Shown: in pieces, positions 1-5,138 of the stretch
How the letters are laid out: each line of letters opens with the position of its first letter
How positions within the stretch are numbered: the stretch's first letter is position 1
Assembly (NCBI GenBank): GCA_023132075.1
Contig: JAGLYT010000127.1
Coordinates: 1-5,138 of the forward strand
Length of the DNA stretch: 5,138 nucleotides
Reading direction: 5' to 3'
Source of the DNA: a bacterium
GTDB lineage: Bacteria > CBDUZB01 > JAGLHV01
The notes under the pieces: model-generated
The model's database searches: none
What the model was told of the DNA's origin: nothing
Seen by the model: only the letters and a program-made list of their open reading frames with translations
Translations under genes and position numbers: made by a program

Positions 1-692
1 TGGCTTTTTGTGACGGTGAAACTATTTTACCTATGATTCCCTCTCAGGACAATAAAAGGGTGTTTGATGGTGATGAGGGGGTAAATACGGGTGGGATGGG
101 GGCGTACGCTCCTACCGGTGTGATTACAAAACAGGTATATGAGCAAACAAAAAAAGATGTTTTTGAAAATTTTATTACAGGCACAAAAAAAGAAGGGATA
201 GAATATAAGGGAATAGTTTATGCCGGAATAATAATTACCAAAAAGGGACCGAAAGTTTTGGAATTCAACGTTCGTTTTGGCGATCCGGAGACACAAGTAG
301 TTTTACCCTTACTAAAAACGGATATGTTAAAGGTGATTTCTGCGGTAATTGATAAAAAACTGGATAAACTAGAATTAGAATGGTCGGAGAGATCATGCGT
401 TTGTGTAGTGATGACTTCTAAAGGGTATCCGGGTGATTATGAAAAAGAAAAGAAAATTTCCGGGCTGGACAAATTAAAAAAAATAAAAGATGTTGTGGTT
501 TTTCATTCGGGAACAGCTTTTAATAGTGAAAAAAAATTACAAACTGCTGGTGGACGGGTTTTAGGAGTAACTGCATTAGGGAACAGTTTAGATAAAGCAA
601 TTAATTTGTCTTATCAGACAATTGAGAAAATAAAATTTGACGGAATGCATTATCGTAACGATATTGGAAAAAAGGGGATTGAAAACAATTAG
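1..692 (+). CDS. purD: Phosphoribosylamine-glycine ligase (GAR synthetase), C-terminal part, 5' end outside window
   Basis: This enzyme joins glycine to 5-phosphoribosylamine with ATP, an early step of purine synthesis in the cytoplasm. The reading frame is open from the first full codon at 3, so the ATG at 33 is internal and not the start. About 229 C-terminal residues are present; the family usually has about 420-430, so roughly the first 190-200 lie upstream. Visible marks are the GGMGAY stretch of the ATP-grasp domain (near window residues 30-36), the EFNVRFGDPETQ signature at window residues 87-98 (the GARS family signature, with Glu and Asn that bind metal in ATP-grasp enzymes), GGRVLGV in the C-terminal domain and a terminal HYRNDIG like the family's usual ending. 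The frame is intact to TAG at 690. It is followed by a 116-base gap before pyrR, with no clear terminator, so some readthrough into the pyr genes is possible. Identity is very secure. Confidence 0.96.
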   Translation, partial: AFCDGETILPMIPSQDNKRVFDGDEGVNTGGMGAYAPTGVITKQVYEQTKKDVFENFITGTKKEGIEYKGIVYAGIIITKKGPKVLEFNVRFGDPETQVVLPLLKTDMLKVISAVIDKKLDKLELEWSERSCVCVVMTSKGYPGDYEKEKKISGLDKLKKIKDVVVFHSGTAFNSEKKLQTAGGRVLGVTALGNSLDKAINLSYQTIEKIKFDGMHYRNDIGKKGIENN

Positions 693-719
693 TTTGCTTG
701 AATTATTTGAATTGGTTGT

Positions 720-748
720 TTGAAAAATCACAAAGTAGGTGTTTTTAT
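720..748 (+). promoter_or_regulatory. Weak candidate sigma-70-type promoter for the pyr operon
   Basis: TTGAAA at 720-725 (5 of 6 to the -35 consensus) is followed after 17 bases by TTTTAT at 743-748 (4 of 6 to the -10 consensus). Transcription would then start near 755, leaving a leader of about 54 bases before the proposed pyrR start, which contains both hairpins described below. In such AT-rich DNA matches of this quality arise often by chance. An alternative -10, AATAAT at 760-765, is closer to consensus but has no good -35 at the right distance. The location, in the only real gap of the cluster, is the main support. Confidence 0.25.
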
Positions 749-760
749 TCTTAAGAGAAA

Positions 761-790
761 ATAATTAACGGATTTAAAAACCGCAATTAT
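761..790 (+). promoter_or_regulatory. Candidate leader hairpin A (alternative, anti-sequestering form)
   Basis: The leader RNA can fold with 761-766 pairing to 785-790 (6 A-U pairs) and CGG 769-771 pairing to CCG 781-783. A small internal loop (767-768 against 784) separates the two helices, and two further A-U pairs lie at the top. Its 3' arm is also needed by hairpin B, so the two cannot form together. With A formed, the pyrR ribosome binding site at 796-803 stays single-stranded. The pairing was read by eye; no energy was calculated and the stem is mostly A-U. Confidence 0.3.
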
Positions 791-817
791 GAGTTGAGAG
801 GTGTTATTTTGGTTTTT
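776..817 (+). promoter_or_regulatory. Candidate leader hairpin B with GAGAGG loop; possible PyrR-binding element covering the pyrR ribosome binding site
   Basis: AAAAACC at 776-782 is a perfect reverse complement of GGTTTTT at 811-817. Inside it, 783-790 can pair imperfectly with 803-810 (pairs at 785-787 with 806-808, 789-790 with 803-804; mismatches at 784/809 and 788/805). A GA bulge (791-792) sits on the 5' side, and the apex TTGAGAGG is at 794-801. Known PyrR-binding loops carry CNGNGAGG at the apex and a purine-rich bulge on the 5' side. This site fits that apart from the first base (T for C), but the upper stem here is only two G-U wobble pairs, well below a classic site. The apex holds the ribosome binding site and the 3' arm holds the TTG start, so folding would block translation of pyrR. 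Caution: GAGAGG is also just a good Shine-Dalgarno sequence. Confidence 0.3.
796..803 (+). promoter_or_regulatory. Ribosome binding site of pyrR, supports the TTG start at 809
   Basis: GAGAGGTG is a strong Shine-Dalgarno match and ends 5 bases before TTG at 809. The ATG at 836 has only a weak purine-rich stretch (GAAAAGAAAA) upstream. This site and protein alignment both favour the TTG. Confidence 0.65.
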
Positions 818-1366
818 TATGAAAAGAAAATAATAATGAACAAAGCTGAAATAGATAGAACTATAAAACGGATGGCATATGAGATTGTAGAGAAAAACTA
901 CGGGGTTGATGGGTTGGTTATTATCGGAATTCAAAACAGGGGAGTTCCCCTGGCTAATCGCATTGTTTCCAAAATAAAAGAAATGGAATCCGTAGACGTT
1001 CCTGTAGGGATTTTAGATATTACTTTGTATCGGGATGATTTAAATTCTGCTGTTGACCAGCCGATAGTGCGTGAAACAAAAATTCCTTTTAATATAGATC
1101 AAAAAAAAATTGTTTTAGTTGATGATGTTTTGTTTACCGGCAGGACCATACGGGCGGCTCTGGATGAGTTGATTGATTTTGGAAGGCCAAAGCTTATTCG
1201 TCTGGCAGTTTTGATTGATCGCGGTAACCGTGAATTTCCTATTCAACCGGATTTTGTAGGAAAAGTATTTCCGGCTTCAAGTAAAGAATTGGTTTGTGTG
1301 GAATTAAAAGAAGTTGATAAAAACGAGAGAGTTGTTTTAAAAGAAATAAAGGAGACTGGTGAGTGA
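809..1366 (+). CDS. pyrR: PyrR, uracil-sensing RNA-binding regulator / uracil phosphoribosyltransferase
   Basis: PyrR binds pyr leader RNA when UMP or UTP is high and reduces expression of the pyrimidine genes; members of the family also have some uracil phosphoribosyltransferase activity. With the TTG start the protein has 185 residues, close to the 181 of Bacillus subtilis PyrR. Visible are DITLYRDD (70-77), the PRPP-binding loop VLVDDVLFTGRT (102-113) and VLIDRGNREFPI (134-145), all in family order. Start choice: the segment KKIIMNKAEIDR aligns with the N-terminal strand of B. subtilis PyrR (KAVILDEQAIRR), so the ATG at 836 falls inside the conserved strand and would remove it. TTG at 809 has a good ribosome binding site, whereas TTG at 794 lies ahead of that site and has none. 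The stop overlaps the pyrB start by 4 bases (GTGA). A run of nine A at 1101-1109 encodes part of QKKI before the PRPP loop. As first gene of the operon it probably controls its own expression. Confidence 0.95.
   Translation: MVFYEKKIIMNKAEIDRTIKRMAYEIVEKNYGVDGLVIIGIQNRGVPLANRIVSKIKEMESVDVPVGILDITLYRDDLNSAVDQPIVRETKIPFNIDQKKIVLVDDVLFTGRTIRAALDELIDFGRPKLIRLAVLIDRGNREFPIQPDFVGKVFPASSKELVCVELKEVDKNERVVLKEIKETGE
1348..1354 (+). promoter_or_regulatory. Ribosome binding site of pyrB inside pyrR
   Basis: AAAGGAG lies within the last codons of pyrR, 8 bases before the GTG at 1363. It is a near-ideal Shine-Dalgarno sequence and spacing, and fixes GTG as the pyrB start, overlapping the pyrR stop codon. 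Confidence 0.8.
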
Positions 1367-2301
1367 AATTAAAAAACAAGGATCTGCTTGGATTAGAAAA
1401 TTTAGATAAAAAAGAAATCCAATTGATTATGGATACAGCCGGTCCTTTTAAAGAGATATTTACCCGTTCGATAAAAAAAGTTCCTGCCTTAAGAGGGCGA
1501 ACAGTAGTGCTTCTTTTTTATGAACCTTCCACCAGAACGAAAAATTCATTTGAATTAGCCGCTAAAAGATTGAGTGCCGATACTTTAAATGTCCCGGTTT
1601 CTACCAGTAGTGTAGTTAAGGGGGAAAGTTTAATTGATACGGTAAAAACTATTGAAGCAATGAAAGCGGATTTTGTAATCATTCGTCACGGTATGGCCGG
1701 TGCTGCGGAAATAGTATCCAGGGCAATAAAATCATCAGTAATAAATGCAGGAGATGGTGCGCATGAACATCCTACGCAAGGGTTATTGGATTTATTTACG
1801 ATACGGGAAAAAAAAGGAAAAATAAAAGGATTGAAAGTAACAATCATCGGTGATATTTTACACAGCCGGGTAGCGCGTTCTAATATCTGGGGGTTGAAAA
1901 AAATGGGAGCTGAGGTGCGTGTTTGTGCTCCGGCGACACTTATTCCCAAAGAAATCGAAACGATGGGTGTGGAAGTTTTTTATAATCTAAATAAAGCCTT
2001 AAAAGATACCGATGTTATTTATACTTTGAGGATACAATTAGAAAGGCAGAAGGAGCATCTTCTACCTTCTTTGAGGGAATATACGGAATTTTATGGGGTA
2101 ACCAATGAACGGTTAAAATATGCGAAAGAGGATTGTTTGGTGATGCATCCCGGTCCGATGAATAGGGGCGTTGAAATCTTCGGTGAAGTAGCAGACGGCA
2201 AAAGGTCCGTTATTTTAGATCAGGTAACCAATGGTATAGCAATTCGAATGGCGGTTTTATATTTATTGGCAGGGAATAAACAAATGAATAACAGGGATTA
2301 A
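1363..2301 (+). CDS. pyrB: Aspartate carbamoyltransferase, catalytic chain
   Basis: The enzyme condenses carbamoyl phosphate with aspartate to carbamoyl-aspartate, the committed step of pyrimidine synthesis. It has 312 residues, the normal length for the catalytic chain. The carbamoyl-phosphate loop STRT is at 56-59 within FYEPSTRTKNSFE. The mobile loop that reaches in from the neighbouring subunit is at 80-88 with Lys86. HPTQ is at 136-139, GDILHSRVARSN at 163-174, the aspartate-binding Arg223 and Gln225 in TLRIQ, and HPGPMNRG at 262-269. These separate it from ornithine carbamoyltransferase, which has a different C-terminal signature (HCLP) in place of HPGPMNRG. No pyrI regulatory chain follows, so it is likely an unregulated trimer like the B. 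subtilis enzyme, with control left to PyrR. It starts with GTG, overlapping pyrR by 4 bases, and ends 1 base before pyrC. All key residues seem present. Confidence 0.97.
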   Translation: MKLKNKDLLGLENLDKKEIQLIMDTAGPFKEIFTRSIKKVPALRGRTVVLLFYEPSTRTKNSFELAAKRLSADTLNVPVSTSSVVKGESLIDTVKTIEAMKADFVIIRHGMAGAAEIVSRAIKSSVINAGDGAHEHPTQGLLDLFTIREKKGKIKGLKVTIIGDILHSRVARSNIWGLKKMGAEVRVCAPATLIPKEIETMGVEVFYNLNKALKDTDVIYTLRIQLERQKEHLLPSLREYTEFYGVTNERLKYAKEDCLVMHPGPMNRGVEIFGEVADGKRSVILDQVTNGIAIRMAVLYLLAGNKQMNNRD

Positions 2302-2302
2302 A

Positions 2303-3598
2303 ATGAGAAAAATTTTAATAAAAAATGGCAGGGTTATTGATCCGGCTAATAAAACAGATAAACTTTTGGATATTTTAATTGAAGGGGATAAGATTAGTTC
2401 TCTTAAAAAATCTTTACCGTCTACAGCTGAAAAAGTAATAGATGCCCGGGGAAAAATAGTTGTTCCCGGTTTGATTGATATGCATGTTCATCTTAGGGAG
2501 CCGGGCAGAGAAGATGAAGAAACTATTGCTTCAGGAACAAAAGCGGCAGTAATGGGAGGAATCACCTCTGTTTGCTGTATGGCTAATACCAATCCCTGTA
2601 TTGATAATGTTTCAGGGGTTAAATTTATTTTATTGAGAGCAAAAAATGAAGGATTAGTAAATGTTTTTCCTATTGGGAGTGTTACCAGGGAACTTTTGGG
2701 TAGAGAATTATCACCGATGGGAGAAATGAGTAAAGCCGGAATTGTTGCCGTTTCGGATGACGGAAGCTCAATAATGAATGCTAAAATTATGCGAAGAGCG
2801 TTAGAATATGCCAAGACCTTTAATCTGCCGGTCATTATACATAGTGAAGATTTGAATCTTTCTCAGGGTGGAGTAATTAATGAGGGGAAGATGTCGGCTA
2901 TTCTTGGGTTGACAGGGATCCCACGGGAAGCAGAAAATATTATGGTTGCCCGGGATATAGCTTTGGCGGAATTAACCGGTGCAAAGATACATATTGCCCA
3001 TGTAAGTACAAAAGAGTCAGTGGGTCTTATTAAAGAAGCTAAAAAGAATGGAATAAAAGTTACTTGTGAAACCTGTCCTCATTATTTCACTTTGACCGAA
3101 AAAAGTGTAGGAAAATATAATACTAACATGAAAATGAAACCTCCTTTGCGTACTCAGCGTGATATTAAGGCAATAAGGGAAGGGTTAGCTGATGGAACTA
3201 TTGATTGTATCGTTTCTGACCATGCTCCCCATCTGGATATAGAAAAAGATGTGGAGTTTAATTTAGCTGCTTTCGGAGTTGTTGGGTTGGAGACTCTTTT
3301 ACCTCTAATAATGGTTGAATTAGTGGAGAAAAAAGTACTATCGTTATTCGAAGCAATCAAAAAAGTAACATTGAATCCGGCAACTATTTTAAAATTAAAA
3401 AAAGGAAGAATAAAAGTAGGCGAGTGTGCCGATTTAACTATTATTGATTCTCAGAAGGAATTAAAAATAGATACCGGCTTTTTTCATTCTAAATGTAAAA
3501 ATTCGCCTTTTATCGGGATAAAGCTTAAAGGGTTTGCTGTTACTACAATAGTAAAAGGTAGAATAGCAATGGAGAATAGAATTCTTGTATCAAATTAA
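2303..3598 (+). CDS. pyrC: Dihydroorotase, type I (long form)
   Basis: This metal-dependent amidohydrolase reversibly closes carbamoyl-aspartate to dihydroorotate. At 431 residues it matches the long type I enzymes of Firmicutes rather than the approximately 350-residue E. coli form. The metal site is complete: HVHLR at 61-65 (His61, His63 and substrate-binding Arg65), Asp153 in SDDG (the bridging Asp that replaces the carboxylated Lys of the E. coli type), His180 in IIHSED, His233 in HIAHVS, and the catalytic Asp306 in SDHAPH. The substrate loop reads MANTNP (93-98); MPNT is the commoner form but MANT also occurs in the family. The C-terminal part has the usual amidohydrolase beta segment with NPA (358-360), KKGRI and GECADLTI (373-380). 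It begins at ATG 1 base after the pyrB stop, with AGGGA at 2293-2297 as a modest ribosome binding site. This is the only gene of the operon with an ATG start in view. Its 3' end overlaps pyrK by 14 bases. Confidence 0.97.
   Translation: MRKILIKNGRVIDPANKTDKLLDILIEGDKISSLKKSLPSTAEKVIDARGKIVVPGLIDMHVHLREPGREDEETIASGTKAAVMGGITSVCCMANTNPCIDNVSGVKFILLRAKNEGLVNVFPIGSVTRELLGRELSPMGEMSKAGIVAVSDDGSSIMNAKIMRRALEYAKTFNLPVIIHSEDLNLSQGGVINEGKMSAILGLTGIPREAENIMVARDIALAELTGAKIHIAHVSTKESVGLIKEAKKNGIKVTCETCPHYFTLTEKSVGKYNTNMKMKPPLRTQRDIKAIREGLADGTIDCIVSDHAPHLDIEKDVEFNLAAFGVVGLETLLPLIMVELVEKKVLSLFEAIKKVTLNPATILKLKKGRIKVGECADLTIIDSQKELKIDTGFFHSKCKNSPFIGIKLKGFAVTTIVKGRIAMENRILVSN
3571..3574 (+). promoter_or_regulatory. 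Ribosome binding site of pyrK inside pyrC
   Basis: GGAG (extended GGAGA) lies 10 bases before TTG at 3585. No ATG or GTG is available in the pyrK frame near the conserved N-terminal strand, so this site supports the TTG start overlapping the end of pyrC. Confidence 0.5.
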
Positions 3599-4418
3599 AG
3601 CGAAAATTATTGCCAATAGAAGGATTACCTCTCAATATTATAATTTAGTAGTCGATGCTCCGCAAATTGCTAAATTTGCCAAACCGGGCCAATTTGTTAA
3701 TCTGTGTATTAGTAAAGGGCATGAACCTTTTTTAAGGAAACCATTCAGTATATACCGTGTCGGGCCTAAAAATGTAAGAAAAAAATCAAAAATAGAATTA
3801 CTTTATAAAGTAGTAGGGAAGGGAACAGATATTTTAACCGGAAGCAAAACAGGAGATTATATAGATATTATTGGTCCTTTGGGAAACGGCTTTGTGTTTC
3901 CTCCAAAAACAAATCAAAAACAACAGTCAAAGATTATTTTAATTGGAGGAGGAATAGGGGTGGTCCCTCTTTTGTTTTTAGCAGAATACCTGAAAAAGCA
4001 CAGTTCCTTTGGGATTTCTGTTTTAGTGGGGATAAAAAGCAAAGAAGAGTCTTTACTTATTCGTGATTTTGATAAATTAGATTGTCAGGTAAAAGTTGCT
4101 GCAGAGGACGGTTCAAGAGGTTTTAAGGGATTGGTTACTAAACTTTTAAAAGAGGAGTTAGGTTTTGGCCGATCTTCTTCCTTCTGTATGAGTTACACCT
4201 GTGGCCCGTCTTTAATGCTTGAGAAAGTATCTAAGATAGCTGAGAAAAATAAAGTGCCCTGTCAGGTTTGTCTGGAAGCATATATGGCTTGTGGGATAGG
4301 GGCATGTTTAGGATGTGCGGTGAAAGTTAAAAACGGAGCTTCTCCGGGATTTAAATATGTCAGAGTTTGTAAGGAAGGTCCGGTGTTTGATTCAAGGCAG
4401 GTAATCTGGGGTGAATAG
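3585..4418 (+). CDS. pyrK: Dihydroorotate dehydrogenase B, electron-transfer subunit (FAD / [2Fe-2S])
   Basis: PyrK partners with PyrD in the heterotetrameric class 1B dehydrogenase and carries electrons from the flavin of PyrD through a [2Fe-2S] cluster and FAD to NAD+. It is cytoplasmic, 277 residues, slightly longer than typical Firmicute PyrK (about 255-260). The order is ferredoxin-reductase-like: an FAD barrel with PGQF (34-37), RKPFSI (51-56) and GKGT (78-81); the GPLGNGF turn (97-103); a nucleotide-binding domain with IGGGIGVVPL (120-129) and TCGPSLM (205-211); then the cluster motif Cys237-x4-Cys242-x2-Cys245-x16-Cys262 in MACGIGACLGC and RVCKEGPVF. That motif separates PyrK from related sulfide/ferredoxin reductase subunits. 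A Lys/Gln-rich linker at about 107-116 accounts for some of the extra length. The TTG start gives MYQIKAKIIANR, in line with the family N-terminus. It overlaps pyrC by 14 bases and pyrD by 8, pointing to coupled synthesis of the two subunits. Confidence 0.96.
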   Translation: MYQIKAKIIANRRITSQYYNLVVDAPQIAKFAKPGQFVNLCISKGHEPFLRKPFSIYRVGPKNVRKKSKIELLYKVVGKGTDILTGSKTGDYIDIIGPLGNGFVFPPKTNQKQQSKIILIGGGIGVVPLLFLAEYLKKHSSFGISVLVGIKSKEESLLIRDFDKLDCQVKVAAEDGSRGFKGLVTKLLKEELGFGRSSSFCMSYTCGPSLMLEKVSKIAEKNKVPCQVCLEAYMACGIGACLGCAVKVKNGASPGFKYVRVCKEGPVFDSRQVIWGE

Positions 4419-5138
4419 AAAACCTTTTCTTTTTACTGATATTGCCGGAATAAAAATGAAAAATCCGGTAATGGTGGCTTCAGGAACTTTTGGATACGGT
4501 GAGGAATATAAAGAGTTAATTGATTTAGACAAATTAGGGGCTGTTGTTACTAAGACCATTACTCTTAAGCCAAGAATGGGGAATCCTCCTCCCCGTATAG
4601 TGGAAACAGCGGCAGGAATGCTTAATGCGGTTGGGTTGCAGAATGTTGGTTTAGATGTTTTTTTAAAGGAAAAATTGCCCGGTTTAAAAAAAATTACTTC
4701 TACTCCTGTTATTGTCAGTGTTGGTGGAGAGAGTATTTTTGAATATGTGAAGATAGTAGAAGAATTAAATAAAACAGGAACAATTGCAGGAATAGAGTTA
4801 AATATTTCCTGTCCGAATATTAGCTTTCAGAAAAAAAACACTAAATTAAAAGGCGGGATAATTTTTTCACAGGATGAAAAAATAACCTATAAATTAGTTA
4901 GCAGGGTAAGAAAAGCAACAAAATTGCCTTTGATTGTAAAATTATCACCTAATGTTACTGATATTACTCTAATTGCACGGGCAGCTGAAAAAGCCGGTGC
5001 GGATGTGCTTTCATTGATTAATACCCCTTTAGGTATGGCCGTTGATGTAACGACAAGGAAACCTGAATTGGCAAATATTACCGGAGGTTTATCCGGTCCG
5101 GCAATAAAACCTATTGCTTTACGAATGGTTTGGGAAGT
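4411..5138 (+). CDS. pyrD: Dihydroorotate dehydrogenase B, catalytic subunit (class 1B), 3' end outside window
   Basis: This FMN enzyme oxidises dihydroorotate to orotate, and with PyrK uses NAD+ as acceptor. 242 codons are in view of a family length near 300-310, so about 60 residues are missing. Visible are the FMN/substrate motifs ASGTFGYG (23-30), KTIT (48-51), PRMGNPPPR (54-62) and GMLNAVGLQN (69-78), NISCPN (131-136) with Cys134 as the class 1B catalytic base, VKLSPN (176-181), INTPLGM (203-209) and TGGLSGPAIKP (224-234). Cysteine rather than serine at 134, with pyrK next door, fixes class 1B. It begins at GTG, overlapping the end of pyrK by 8 bases, with a weak AGGT at 4399-4402 about 8 bases upstream. 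The next in-frame ATG (residue 16) would remove the conserved N-terminal strand. Oddity: between CPN and the following GG there are 11 residues where B. subtilis PyrD has 3, an insertion of 8 next to the active site. Confidence 0.96.
   Translation, partial: MNRKPFLFTDIAGIKMKNPVMVASGTFGYGEEYKELIDLDKLGAVVTKTITLKPRMGNPPPRIVETAAGMLNAVGLQNVGLDVFLKEKLPGLKKITSTPVIVSVGGESIFEYVKIVEELNKTGTIAGIELNISCPNISFQKKNTKLKGGIIFSQDEKITYKLVSRVRKATKLPLIVKLSPNVTDITLIARAAEKAGADVLSLINTPLGMAVDVTTRKPELANITGGLSGPAIKPIALRMVWE

Noticed and set aside
27-296. 89-codon minus-strand frame inside purD
   Set aside because: Shadow of conserved purD codons, including the RFGDPETQ signature; Phe/Tyr/Ile-rich with no start context.
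698-713. Direct repeat TTGAATT at 698-704 and 707-713
   Set aside because: A seven-base AT-rich repeat in two copies; no further copies and no link to a promoter with a good -10 sequence.
684-717. Possible purD terminator from AACAATT and AATTGGTT
   Set aside because: The stem is short, A-U rich and bulged, and no T run follows; not credible as an intrinsic terminator.
749-756. TCTTAAGA palindrome as an operator
   Set aside because: Only 8 bases, with no matching second copy and poor symmetry outside it; expected by chance in AT-rich DNA.
776-818. Hairpin B plus its T run read as an attenuator terminator
   Set aside because: The T residues are themselves part of the stem, the helix is weak with only a few G-C pairs, and the preferred pyrR start codon lies within it; a translational role fits better.
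728-934. 68-codon minus-strand frame covering the gap and the start of pyrR
   Set aside because: Low-complexity product rich in Phe/Tyr/Asn as expected from the AT-rich complement; it overlaps conserved PyrR codons and resembles no family I know.
1807-1830. A-rich stretch in pyrB as a programmed frameshift site
   Set aside because: The frame continues through conserved PyrB motifs on both sides, with no stimulatory structure and no alternative product of interest.
2488-2835. 115-codon open frame on the minus strand inside pyrC
   Set aside because: It lies wholly within a well-conserved gene, has no recognisable protein features or ribosome binding site, and is a shadow of the pyrC codons.

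Overview
The window is a compact, AT-rich bacterial segment with every gene on the + strand. It holds the 3' end of purD (purine synthesis) followed by a de novo pyrimidine operon: pyrR, pyrB, pyrC, pyrK and the 5' part of pyrD. The pairing of a PyrR regulator with a class 1B dihydroorotate dehydrogenase (PyrK + PyrD) and a type I dihydroorotase is typical of Firmicutes and of several uncultivated low-GC lineages. The sequence alone does not fix the phylum. The gene order lacks carA/carB and pyrP between pyrR and pyrK, so it is not the standard Bacillus arrangement.

Layout: 1-692 is the C-terminal half of purD, open at the left edge. 693-808 is the only real intergenic gap (about 116 bases). 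It carries a weak candidate promoter and two mutually exclusive hairpins just before pyrR. From 809 to the right edge the genes are packed tightly: pyrR/pyrB overlap by 4 bases, pyrB/pyrC are 1 base apart, pyrC/pyrK overlap by 14 and pyrK/pyrD by 8. This implies one transcript with translational coupling. pyrD runs off the right edge.

Function: PyrB makes carbamoyl-aspartate from carbamoyl phosphate and aspartate. PyrC cyclises it to dihydroorotate. PyrD oxidises that to orotate, and PyrK passes the electrons on to NAD+ through FAD and a [2Fe-2S] cluster. PyrR senses UMP/UTP and is expected to shut the operon down through its leader RNA. Carbamoyl phosphate synthetase, PyrE and PyrF must lie elsewhere or downstream.

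No mobile element, CRISPR array, RNA gene or unknown protein was found, and I see no undescribed system. The most interesting points are the pyrR leader, where a GAGAGG motif resembling the PyrR-binding loop coincides with the ribosome binding site, and an extra loop of about 8 residues next to the catalytic cysteine of PyrD.
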